In this document: positions 33,120 through 43,217 of the stretch, in pieces
Numbering within the stretch: position 1 is the first letter of the stretch
How the letters are laid out: each line of letters begins with the position of its first letter
Assembly: GCA_029216955.1 (NCBI GenBank)
Contig: JANAVB010015615.1
Span: 62,001-126,000, forward strand
Length of the DNA: 64,000 nt
DNA from: Iris pallida
Taxonomy: Eukaryota > Streptophyta > Magnoliopsida > Asparagales > Iridaceae
Direction: 5' to 3'
Program-made: the position numbers and the translations under genes
Notes under the pieces: generated by a model
What the model was told of the DNA's origin: nothing
What the model saw: only the letters and a program-made list of their open reading frames with translations
Databases searched by the model: none

Positions 33120-33362
33120 TTATTATGCACCGAGGTTTAACTGCTGACGCGCATGGATTTATACCCTGATGATGCGCCGAAGCTTCTACTGACGCACATG
33201 GGTTTACGCCCTGATGATGCACCGAAGCCTCTGCTGACGCGCATAGGTCTACGCCTTGATGATGCGCCGAAGCCTTTTTAATGAAGCGCATGGGTTCATG
33301 CCCTGATGATGCGCCGAAGCTTTTACTGATGCGCATGGGTTTACACCCTGATGATGCGCCAG
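33120..33362. repeat. About 47-bp minisatellite in the antisense gene's first intron
   Basis: Around five to six diverged units of GATGATGCGCCGAAGC...TGACGCGCATGGGTTTA fill most of the space between the first exon and the acceptor at 33415. Open frames across it are repeat by-products. Confidence 0.88.
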
Positions 33363-33415
33363 GTTGCTTTGACGCACTTTGTCTTTTTGCCTGACTTTTA
33401 TTTTTGTTGTGCCAG

Positions 33416-35727
33416 TGTCGATGATAATTCCTTTGCTGAATGAGGTCCTTCTGGATGCTTCCCTTTGTCAAATGGGAGTTGATTTTGACGAGGCGGTTAT
33501 CAATCCTGCGAAGGATGCTATCTTACAGAACCAACCTCCTGAGAGAGTGCTGCAGATCCAGAACCAGTTGCCGATTTTCCTCCAGAGTATGATGGAGAGT
33601 AGTAAACTGAAATCTGCTGAATCTGGGGATGTTACTTTCTTGAAACTTGCCTTTTTGTTTGGTGACCGACTGGTCTCTTCTGAAGCGAAGATACTGAAGA
33701 TCAAAGAAGACTGGTTCTTTTCTGCAAGAGGCATGGTTCTGTACATGCGGCAACTTGACCGTCAGTTGCCGCTGACGGCCTTTTACCGTTTGGCTTCAAA
33801 GAGAAGGATGCGCTGGGAACTTACTCCTTCTCAAGGAGGGGCCTTGGGAGGTACTCTTTCAATTGATGCTACCTCGAATCAGAGGGATACCTTGGCCGCT
33901 TTGTGAGCCAGTTCCTCGTTTAGTTGTCGATCTTTGCGTCCTGGGAGCCTCTACAGTGAAGTCCCTAGTGACACGTTTGTCTTCAGTGCTTCGACCTTTG
34001 CAAATCGGATGCTGACATCGAAGGTCACGTATCCGAAAGGTAGCTTTAGGGTTGAAGATTGGTGTCACCACATACCGAAGTGGGACGAGTTGACCATTTG
34101 GGTACTTTCGAAGTTCAAGGCTGAGCTTAAGGAGATTGGGCTGACAACCGCTATCCGTGCCACACAGGCTGGCGTGGATCTCAATAAGCCTATGTTCCTT
34201 ACACTCTTGGAATTGTTCAACGCCCAGACTGGCACCTTCTTTACTCCGGTGGGCGAGTTGGGGTTGGCTCTCCATGAGATTTACGAAGTGTCCAAGCTTC
34301 CTTGGGGCTCGGAACCGTACGAGGAATATTTCCCGTCGAATGAAGAGATCCAGGTTCTGGAAAATAAGGACCCGGAGATGATGGCTGTTTTCAAAGAAGT
34401 GGCGAGCCATCATTATCTGATGCACCGGAAGGACAAAGGTAAGACCCAGCCTCATGTGACTGCTTGGAGGGATCATGTTTTCAAGCAGGATTTGGTGGAC
34501 TCCTCGAGGATCCGGTTTACGACTACGCAAGGGCTGAAACCTGCGAAAGTGACTCCTGAAATAAGCCGGCTGGACGAGAGGACCCCTCGTTCAAATGAGA
34601 GTGGCAAGAACGCGTATAGCTGCTTTTGGCACTGTGCGCACCGGATGTCGTCTAAGGCGGTGTTGACAGCATATTTGATGATATGGCTCCGAGATTGTGT
34701 GTTTGCGGGCGGATCTGGTGCAGTGGAGAGGGTACACCGGAACCTTATTTTGCCTGCCGTAAAGTTAGCTTTTGGACGTCCTTTAGCTCTCCTTCCCGCG
34801 ATGGTGTGTAACCTGTTGCGGGGTTTGAGGACTTTTGATGATGACGTGATCCAGGGGAGAGGTAGAAACGACAACTTTTCTCGGGCCGAACTGCCATTCC
34901 ATTATCTTATGGGATCGCTGATTCTGCATCATCCGAACGTGATGAGTCCAGGTCCAGAGGAGGATCATGTTGAAGGAGATGCCTTTATCCGCCGCTTCTA
35001 CAAGAGGAAGTGGTTACACACGGGCGTCTCCATTTGCAGGAGAGTTTTGTCCTACCTTCAGGGGTGGGAGATTGTCAAGGTTGGCCCCATCTTTAAAGAC
35101 TTCGAGGCTGAGCAAGATTTGGACGACTCTGGTGAAGATGCGATTACTTTGCCGAAATGGGGTTTTTGTTGGTTGCAAAGTATTCGGCCTTCTCACCTGG
35201 TCTACCGCAACCAAAATAAATGTTATCTGGAGCCATATCTGCCCAGCCGGTTTGCTCGCCAGTTTGGCTATACCCAGCTAATGTTGCAGAATCCCAGTAA
35301 CAGTCTGGGGTTTGTCGGGAGTTTGCTGGATGGAGCCCGGGGCTGGCAGTATTACAATACCGGGTGTACTGGCATTCGTTTTACTACGCCAGTTCGCAAC
35401 CTTCGGCCACAGATCCTGTATTCGGCCGTTAAGCTGTATTGTACCATGAATACTGCGTCTCCTGGTTATGACAGGGAGACTAGTTTCATCGTTGGAATCC
35501 AGCTGGAGGCCACGGCGAACATGTTGATAGCAGCCCGGTCATATCGTCCACCAAAATCGGCGGGATATCGGGCTGTTGCTACAGCACCAGTAAGAGATCC
35601 CTCTGTTGGGAAGAGACGGGCTGACGCAGAAGCCGGCTCGTCTGTACCAAAAAGGCCGAGAAAGACGACGACTCCAAAGGCAACGGGAGTGCCACCTGTA
35701 ACGCCAGTGGAATCAGCTCCTGCTGAG
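33416..35727 (+). pseudogene. Antisense-gene exon with plant mobile domain (PMD) region
   Basis: One frame, open except for a single TGA at 33904-33906, gives about 770 codons ending at a GAG|GTAAGG donor (35727/35728). It contains FTPVGELGLALHEIYEVSKLP and later AYLMIWLRDCVF plus LPAVKLAFGRPLALLPAMV. These match the plan of the plant mobile domain (aminotransferase-like PMD) seen in MAIN/MAIL proteins and in many plant transposons. The C-terminal part is basic (VPKRPRKTTTPKA), a possible nuclear localisation signal. Gypsy elements of the Tat lineage are known to carry antisense extra ORFs at this position. The TGA could be a CGA change. The domain call is by eye; a profile search is decisive. 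Confidence 0.72.
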
Positions 35728-35792
35728 GTAAGGAGTCCTCCATTTTTTGGCTCATCTTGTCATTTTGGTGACTTGTGCTTTTCTTCTTGTAG

Positions 35793-37393
35793 GGATCGTC
35801 GAAGAAGAAGACCCGTGTTTCTAAACCGGGTATCAGTAAACCGAAGGAGGTAGCAAGCTCTTCTGACGAGCGTATCCCTCCGATGGTAATGTCTCCAATA
35901 GAGGAGAGTCCTGGAGATGTTCCTGCGGAGGTTTTACTATCTCCAGACTTTGTTGAAAGAGATACAGAGGTTGCAGCAACTTCCGGATGGTGCCAGCCGC
36001 CGTAGGGGCCTTGGACGTTGAGGGTCCAGCGGACACGGGGCTTCGTGATGATGAGGTGGAGTGGAGTTCGTCGTCTTCGGATGACGTCGCTCCAGAGTTG
36101 CAAGAGTTTATTGCGGGGGCAACAGATGTGGTTGGAACAGAGGAGAGGGTTGATTCCCCTCCTTGTCATGATGAGGGAAGGTCGGCTGTAACATTGCCAA
36201 GCCCTACCCCAGACTCAGTAGTGGAAGCTGAGGTGGCTACCGATCAGGAGGTAGCAATAGATCCTGTCCCTGTAGAGGGATTTGATGAAGAGACCCGTCT
36301 GACGGTCCCGACTCCTGGGGCGGGTCAGGAGACAAGTGTTGATCTTTCCGTTCTGCCAGGGGAGGTATTGGCTGCTGATAGCACGTTGGGGACTGAAGAG
36401 GTGGCCACTGACGTCGGTGGTACTTCCGAGTTCGGGAAGGGTAAGGGTGTGATGGAACCCTCTGTTGCCCCTTCCACTTGGGGTACTATCTCGACGCCTG
36501 TTCTGGCTTCTTCTGTTTCTTTGGCTCCTCGGGCTAGTAGTCAAGCCCCTGTTGATGAAGAGCCTATTAATGCCGAGGTTCCAGCCTCGCAGGTTGAGGT
36601 CGGCGGGTCTTCTTCTGGTCCGCTACCTGGAGCAGCTCCTCCAACTCCTGTTATGACGCCGCAGGTGCTGGCGGATGCAGATGAATATGTGAAATTCATC
36701 GTCGAGGCAGTGTATAAAATGCTGCAGAGGGGGGTATCGGCAGTGATGGACGCCAATGGGAGCTTTGCGACGGCAAGAACTCTGGCACTGCCTTATATCA
36801 ACCTGATCCGTCTTCACCAGGGCCACGATCATATGACCGTCATTCTGGAAGCCTCGGTGGGTGAATTGGACCAGCGGCTTTCCAAACTTCAGCACATTCA
36901 GCGAAATAACCTCTCCGTCCTAATAGATGCGGAGAAGGAGAAGCTGCTCGCCGAGATTGAGTCTGCTTACCAGGCCACTGTTAGTGTCTGGGAACGTGAA
37001 GTAGCTGAGACTGAAGCTGCCGTGGAGCGGTTATCTCAGTGTACGCGGGAGACAGTGGAGACTCGAGCTGCGTTGGACGCTAATATTGCGGAGATTGACG
37101 CCCAAATTCGCCGCCTTGAGGACCAGCGGGCCCGACTCCTATTAGACGCTGAACGTGTCCAGGCTGAACATGTAGCGTTCAAGAAGGAGGAAGCAGCTTT
37201 CACTCACCGTGCTCTTACCCTGGCTCAGCAGCGACAACAGCTTGATGAGAAGCATGAGAATGAAACTTCTCCTGAGGCTATTGAAGCGATGCGTCAAGAA
37301 GCTGAGCGTCGAGTCTTGGCGACTGTGGAGACTCTGGCGGCAGACTTGAAATGCCGAATTGTAGAGCTTTCAGCCAACCCTGGGGATATTTAG
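35793..37393 (+). pseudogene. Antisense-gene last exon: acidic linker and long coiled coil
   Basis: After a 65-bp intron ending TTCTTCTTGTAG (35792) the frame continues GSSKKKTRVSKPG..., but meets TAG near 36002. An overlapping frame opening by 35957 (first ATG 35987) then runs 468 codons to 37393, so one small indel lies near 35957-36000. Residues 1-210 of that frame are acidic, Pro/Ser/Val-rich and low complexity. From about residue 225 the protein is strongly helical (KLQHIQRN..., IAEIDAQIRRLEDQRARLL, LAQQRQQLDEKHE), a predicted coiled coil to the C-terminus. No enzyme motif is visible. The function is unknown; the coiled coil suggests oligomerisation or a partner protein. Confidence 0.65.
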
Positions 37394-37471
37394 GGCTTGT
37401 AGTCTCTTCCTTTTTTGTATTTACAACTCTTGCTGGGGATAGTATAATCCTTTACGCTCCCTTTTTTAGAA

Positions 37472-37477
37472 AATAAA
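37472..37477 (+). terminator. Poly(A) signal of the antisense gene
   Basis: AATAAA 79 bp after the stop at 37393, followed by a T/GT-rich stretch (TGTGATGTGTTCATTTTTGT). Confidence 0.6.
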
Positions 37478-37608
37478 GAAATACACAATTTTCTGTGATG
37501 TGTTCATTTTTGTTTGTCATGAACTTTGATGATTTGTGTGGACCTATTATCTTTTGCGCACCTTGGTTTTTAGGTACAGATAATAAGTTTGAAAGAACCA
37601 ACATGTTT

Positions 37609-37905
37609 GCTCAGAGGTAATGTGGACGTGGCAAATATGGGGTTCAAATGATAGAATTTTCCTACTCAGAGGTGTTATGGACGTGGTAGGAATGACTCTG
37701 GGGGGATACGCAAAACTACTCAGAGGTAATATAGACGTGGAAGTTCTGCGATCAATGTACGACAACGCAGGGGTTGTTTGTACGGGATGTTTACTCAGAG
37801 GTAATGTGGACGTGGTAAACATGGTGGGTAGCGTAGTCTTATGGAATATAAGATTCCGCTTTGTAGGGTATAGGGGAACAACTCAGAGGTGATATGGACG
37901 TGGTT
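37609..37905. repeat. Five-copy CTCAGAGGTAATGTGGACGTGG array
   Basis: Copies of a 22-bp motif start near 37609, 37664, 37719, 37793 and 37881. Spacings are about 55, 55, 74 and 88 bp with unrelated spacers. Each ends in GACGTGG, an ACGT-core box. The array lies between the antisense poly(A) signal and the 3' end of pol. Confidence 0.88.
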
Positions 37906-38035
37906 GTCCTTCTACTGGAGGATGCTACGGAACAGCTGGGCTCCGGAAGCGTATGATTTTGTGGAAGGAAATTGTATGCGAGCCCTGATGATTGGGTCCA
38001 CAAATCCTCTTGTAGAAGTACATGTCTGAAAAATG

Positions 38036-39136
38036 TCAAGAGTAGTACTTCTTTAGGAACTTGCCGTTGATGGGCATCATGAACAAGTCTCCATTGGGTT
38101 TGGCGAGGCGGTAAGCACCGTTTGAGTATACCGTCTCTATGACGAAAGGTCCTTCCCACTTGGGCTCGAACTTTTCTGGTGTCTTGTGAGTCAACACCAT
38201 CGGCCTCCTGACTGCCAGAACCAGGTCGCCTACTTGGAAAGTCCTCTGCTTGACCTTCTTGTTGAAAGCCTGTGATATACGGGCTTGGTAGAGTTCGATG
38301 CGTTGTTGAGCTAGGAGACGCTTTTCGTCAAGTGCCTCAAGTTCTCGCAGACGATGACGTTGATTGTCCTCTTCTGTGAGTTGGTTTGTGATTGCTACGC
38401 GGAGTGAGGGTATCTGAATCTCGAGAGGCAGTACCGCTTCACTCCCGTAGACCAAGGAGAATGGTGTGTTGCCTGTTGGGGTCCGTACCGTTGTGTGGTA
38501 GGCCCAAAGGCATTCGCCGAGCTTTTCGTCCCAGTCGCGTTTGTTGGATGACACGACTTTTTTGAGTAGCCTGACGATAGTCTTGTTGAACGCCTCGGCC
38601 AATCCGTTTGCTGTCGGATTGTAGGCGGTTGATGCCACGTTTTGAATGCGATTCTTGTCACAGAATCGGCTGAAAACATGGCTGATGAACTGAGGACCAT
38701 TATCGTGGATGATCCTCCGGGGTACCCCGAAACGGTAGATGACGTGGTGCTTGATGAAGCTGATCACCCTAGAGCTTTTCACATCTGCTAGTGGAACTAC
38801 TTCTGCCCATTTGGAGAAGTAGTCGGTGATCGCTAGAATGAAGCGGTGTCCTCTCGATGAAGGAGGGGTGATCGGTCCCACAATATCCATGCCCCAAGCT
38901 TCGAAGGGCCAGGAGGCGAATGTAGGATGTAGTGGTTCTGACGGTGTATGGATGAAGTCTGCGTGAAGCTGGCACGCATGGCACTTCCTAGCATATTCGA
39001 CAGCGTCAGCGGCCATGGTTGGCCAGTAGTAGCCCATGCATCGCAGTCGGTCTTGCAACTTAGGGCCAGGTTGATGGGCTCCGCAGGTTCCATTATGAGC
39101 TTCTCGAAGGGCTTCGGCTGCTTCTTCGTTAGACAA
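38036..39136 (-). pseudogene. Tat integrase (3' part of pol)
   Basis: It integrates the DNA copy. The zinc-binding HHCC region is visible at the start (HNGTCGAHQPG...CHACQ). The catalytic residues are D in WGMDIVGP, D in IIHDNGPQF and E in NGLAEAFNKT. A C-terminal domain follows (FQVGDLVL...PKWEGPFVIETV). No chromodomain is seen, as expected outside the chromoviruses. The frame is the same as the upstream RNase H frame and is separated from it by one TGA at 39169-39167. The pol stop at 38036 lies about 130 bp from the five-copy motif array. Confidence 0.88.
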
Positions 39137-39166
39137 ACATCGAAGGAGAAGTCCATCGTAGGAGCG

Positions 39167-40096
39167 TCAGAACAGCATTTTTGTAGCCGTATCGTAGTAG
39201 AATCGAAGAGAGCGTCTCCTGACTGAGATGGCTTCTTTCGGGTCCTCTGGGAGAATTTTGTAGACAGCGAAGTCGATGAACGGGAATCTCCAATCTCGGA
39301 CGTTAACCCCATCACTCGTTGACATGGAGCACAGGTTATTTTTAGGGCATACCAGGTCTCGACCCACTACCGTGACGTAGTGTTGAGTCCCGAGGGGTGC
39401 CGCCAATGAGGCTGCGAGGCCGGCCAGAGCACCAGCCTCCAGATTTTGTAGCCGAGGTACGTGCTCGATGAAGAACCCGATGAAGGTTGAAACGATGTTC
39501 AATGCAACTTCATGGTAAGGGATCAGATCTTCATGGCGAACCTCGTATTGCCCTCTGATCTGGTTTACGACGAGTTTTGAGTCGTCGTAGGCTTCCAAAT
39601 GATTCACTCCCAGCTGTTGCGCTAGTTGGAGTCCCATAATAAGCGCGTTGTACTCGGCAACATTGTTGGAGCACGGCTTCGAAAGGGAGTAAGCACGCTG
39701 GATGACCAGCTGATCGGGAGAGACCAATACCACCCCCACTCCTGCGACGATTTGGCATTTGGAGCCTGTTCTTGAAGCGCCATCGAAAAACATCCGCCAG
39801 ACGGAGCCTTCTTCGGTGATGTTTGATTCTTGAACCTCATCCGGGATGTCTTCATAGAGTCTTGAGGACTCTGGGATGGGGTGTGCAGCTAAAAAGTCGG
39901 CCAGAGCTTGACCCTTAACAGCTTTTTGCGGAACAAACACCATGTTGTATGGCGTTAGCAAGATCGCCCATATGGCAAGCCGGGAGTTTAATGATCCTGG
40001 CTTCGTCATGAGGACTCTGAGCGGATTGACTCGGGAAATGATATGAATTGTCTGCCCCGAGACATAATGTCGAGTCTTTTGGATGGCAAATACCAA
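39167..40096 (-). pseudogene. Tat RNase H pair: end of RT-linked RNase H and archaeal-type RNase H
   Basis: The first part completes the RT-linked RNase H. After a linker comes the archaeal-type domain: FFDGASRTGS (first Asp), NNVAEYNALIMGL (Glu), AYDDSKLVVNQI (Asp) and IEHVPRLQN. The final motif, usually EADALA, reads EAGALA, so the fourth acidic residue has become glycine and this domain is probably inactive. It is the marker domain of the Tat lineage, where it is thought to degrade the RNA template. A TGA at 40153-40151 separates it from RT. Confidence 0.85.
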
Positions 40097-40150
40097 AGCT
40101 AAGCACTCCTTTTCAACGGGGTTGTACCGGTGTTCGGCCCCGATCAGAGT

Positions 40151-41200
40151 TCAACTGAGGTAGTAGATTGCTTGCTCATAGCCTGTATCATTGTTCTGAG
40201 CTAGCAGAGCGCCGAGGGAATGATCTATGGCACGGACGTAGAGGAGGAATGGTCTGTCGGCGACTGGTGCCACCAGGACTGGCGGGCTCGTCAGGTAAGC
40301 TTTGATGTCATCGAAAGCTTTTTGGCATTCCTCTGTCCAGACGTAAGAGACTCCCTTCTTCATGAGCTGAGTGAAGGGTCGACATTTGCCGGAAAGGTTT
40401 GCTATGAACCTCCGGATGTATGCCAGACGCCCCTGTAGGCCTCGAAGTTCTCGAAGGTTCTTCGGAGGGTCCATATCGAGGATGGCTTTGGTCTTCTCGG
40501 GATCGACATGAATGCCTTTCGTCGTGATGATGAAGCCCAGGAACTTTCCGCTAGAAACCCCTAGGAAGGATTTAGCGGGGTTCATCTTGAGTTGATGCGC
40601 CCGTATGAGATCGATGACTGTCTTGAGGTCTTGCAGATGGTCACCTTTGAGATGACTCTTGACTGCGATGTCGTCAACATAGCATTCGACTTTCTTGCGA
40701 AGATGTTGACGAAAAATGGTGCTCATGGCTCGTTGGTATGTCGCACCAGCGTTCTTCAAGCCGAAGGGCATCACTGTATAGCAGAAAACGCCCTTTGGAG
40801 TCCTGAATGACGTGTGTTTTGCGTCATCGGGGAACATCTTAATCTGGTTGTAGCCCGAATATCCGTCCATAAAAGATATGCATTCGAAGCCATATGTGTT
40901 GTCGATCATCACGTCGGTGATTGAAAGCGGGAATTCATCCTTCGGGCAAGCAGAGTTGAGGTCCCAGAAGTCGATATAAACTCGTATCTTCCCATTCTTC
41001 TTGGTGACAGGGACAACGTTGGCTACCCAATCTGGGTGTTGCTCTTCACAGATGAAGCCGCTGGTCAAGAGCTTGTCTACCTCCTGATCGATGGCGTTCA
41101 TGATGTCCGGACGGAAGCGCCGCTGTTGTTGTTTGATAGGCTTGGCATCAGGTAAGATGTTCAGCCAATGCATCACGATCTGGGGATCAAGTCCCGGCAT
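40151..41200 (-). pseudogene. Tat reverse transcriptase
   Basis: Complete RT palm and fingers: KKNGKIRVYIDFWDLN (usual D-F-R-D-L-N with R changed to W), SFMDGYSGYNQI, MPFGLKNAGATYQR, CYVDDIAVKS (YVDD active site) and FLGFIIT. The RT-linked RNase H start (LLYVRAIDHSLGALLAQ) follows. The frame stops at YYLS*, where the family has YYLSR, so CGA has probably become TGA. The upstream linker frame ends in another in-frame TGA at 41263-41261. The region supplies cDNA synthesis in a working element. Confidence 0.9.
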
Positions 41201-41260
41201 ATCTTCGTAGCTCCAGGCGAAGACGTCGATATACTCTTTAGCCAGCTGGATTAAAGATTC

Positions 41261-41980
41261 TCAGTCTTCTCCCTTTAGGCTTTTACTGATGAAGATGGGT
41301 TTGGAAGAAGATCCATCCCCAAGGTCGATCTGCTCGACTTCGTCTTCGGTGGGAGGTTCACGTAATTCAAAACGAGACTCCCACTGTTCTCCCAGGCATT
41401 GAGCCCAAGGTTCTTCTTCGAAGAATTGTGGCGCTTGGTCTTCGCCTTCTTCTTCTTGAGATTGTGCAGACGTCATATTGGCTGACAGCACTCTCTTGAA
41501 GACCGAGCTGATACTGATATCGGAATCCCACGTTGATGTTTCAGACGAGTGAGAATGTTCTACCTCTTCTGCGTCTGAACTCTCTGGAGTTGACGGTGGC
41601 ATGACATAGCCTACCCCCCGTCGAGTTCTATTGTAGTAGTCCTGTGGGTTTCCTTTAGGAGTCGGAAGTCGGAGAGGGAGACGTCGACCTTTGCCGTAGT
41701 TCAAGCCTTTGTTGCTTTTTAGGTCGTAACCCATCTTCTGGATGAGGTACTTTGCCTTGTCAGTGTACCGATAGAGTTGTATTTTGCCGGCATCTGGTTC
41801 TGGCTCGAGTGGCAGGAGGTCTTGATGACGCTCAACCTTTCCGAAGATGATGGATTCTTCGTCTCGACTCCGCGGTGGGACTATGTAACATACCCCTTGG
41901 GACGGGACTACTCGATTTTCATGATGGACGATCGTTATTTGTGTTTGCAACGACCGTAGAGCGTTATCTAATGTATACAT
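41261..41980 (-). pseudogene. Tat protease-RT linker
   Basis: About 240 codons without enzyme motifs, rich in acidic and serine residues (DAEEVEHSHSSETSTWDSD). It holds a G-patch-like stretch (LIQKMGYDLKSNKGLNYGKG), which is common between protease and RT in Tat elements. It is in the RT frame, which changes by one base from the protease frame between about 42000 and 41980. Confidence 0.75.
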
Positions 41981-41999
41981 GGCATTCCAATGTGGAAGA

Positions 42000-43217
42000 C
42001 TAGATGAAATACGAGATTTTATCCCGTGGGATTATATTGTCCAGAGATGGGGCATCTACATCAGTCGAGATATATTCCCCCAGCTCTTCATCTGTAAGCA
42101 CTGGAGTAGGATCGGGAGAGTCCACCACAGCGTTGGTCTTGGAGTTCGAGAGGACTACGTAGGCCTTCTCTGGCAGCTGGGATGGCGGCGGCTTGCCTTT
42201 AAGACGCACCTTCAGAGGTGCCTCCGCTGTGCCTCCGGTGATTGGCGCCTTCCCCCGTAGTTTTGCCACGAAGGGAGCCAATGTTTGAGGCGGCTTCCCC
42301 TTGAGCCGTATCTTCAGGGGAGCTTCAGGAGTAGATGGTGCTTTTCCGGGTAGCTTAATGCTCATGGGAGGCAACTTCTGAGGCGGTTTGCCTTTGAGTC
42401 GGATCCTCAAAGGAGCATCGGAGGTGACCTCAGGCTCCATGTCCGGCTCTGCTGCTGTCTCTGCTTCGTCGTCAGCATCATTGGCCTCCTCCTCGTCAGG
42501 TGACTTGTATAAGTCGGCATCGGTGAAGTAGGCTTCAATCCCTTTGAAAGGGTCGATGTCCGCGAACTCCGTACGGATGACGTTGTTGGTGGACACGTAC
42601 TTCATACATTGGTAGAGCGTGGATGGCACCACCATATACTCGTGCAGCCATGGGCGACCCAACAGAAGGTTGTAGTTGACTTCAGCGTCCACGACATAAC
42701 AAGTGACCTCGGTTCTGAGGTTATCGATGTGGCACTTTAGTCGTATTTTGCCCAGTGGTTCGCTTTTGGTAGCGTTAAAGCCACTGATAGTTGTATTGGA
42801 GGGCGCCAGTCGGTACATTGGGATCCCCAGTGTTGAGAGCAGCGTCTTCAGGATGATGCTGAGGGAAGACCCCGGATCGATCTGAATCCGCTTCACCTTG
42901 ACTGAACCGATATACCCTGTATAATACAGCGGCCTGTTGTGTCGGTTGTGCTTGAGCAGCATGTCTTGTTGGGTGAAGGTTATGTTGGGGATAACCTCAT
43001 CCGCACAATGACAGTACGTGCATACAGTTGGGAGATCTTCAGGCTGCTTGACCTGACTGAGAAAGGATTCAGCATCCTTCAGAGCTTCACAGAGAGCTTC
43101 TCGAGAGTCCTTGGAAAGACGGAGGAGCTCGAACAGAGATAGACGGGCAGGAGTACTGGCCAGTTGTGCCAGTATGTCGAAGTTGTGGGACTTGGCTAGC
43201 CCCCAAGCATTCTCCTT
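42000..43217 (-). pseudogene. Tat aspartic protease
   Basis: The active site reads IQIDPGSSLSI (D-P-G-S, the Tat variant of DTG/DSG), and YNLLLGRPWLHEY closes the fold. The frame is continuous with gag except for a TGA at 43220-43218. The N-terminal 85 codons have no ATG, so protease is made as part of gag-pro. The later half contains four near-repeats of LKIRLKGKPPQ (about 42180-42420), an internal peptide repeat of unknown role. It ends in TAG at 42000, followed by a frame change. Confidence 0.85.
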
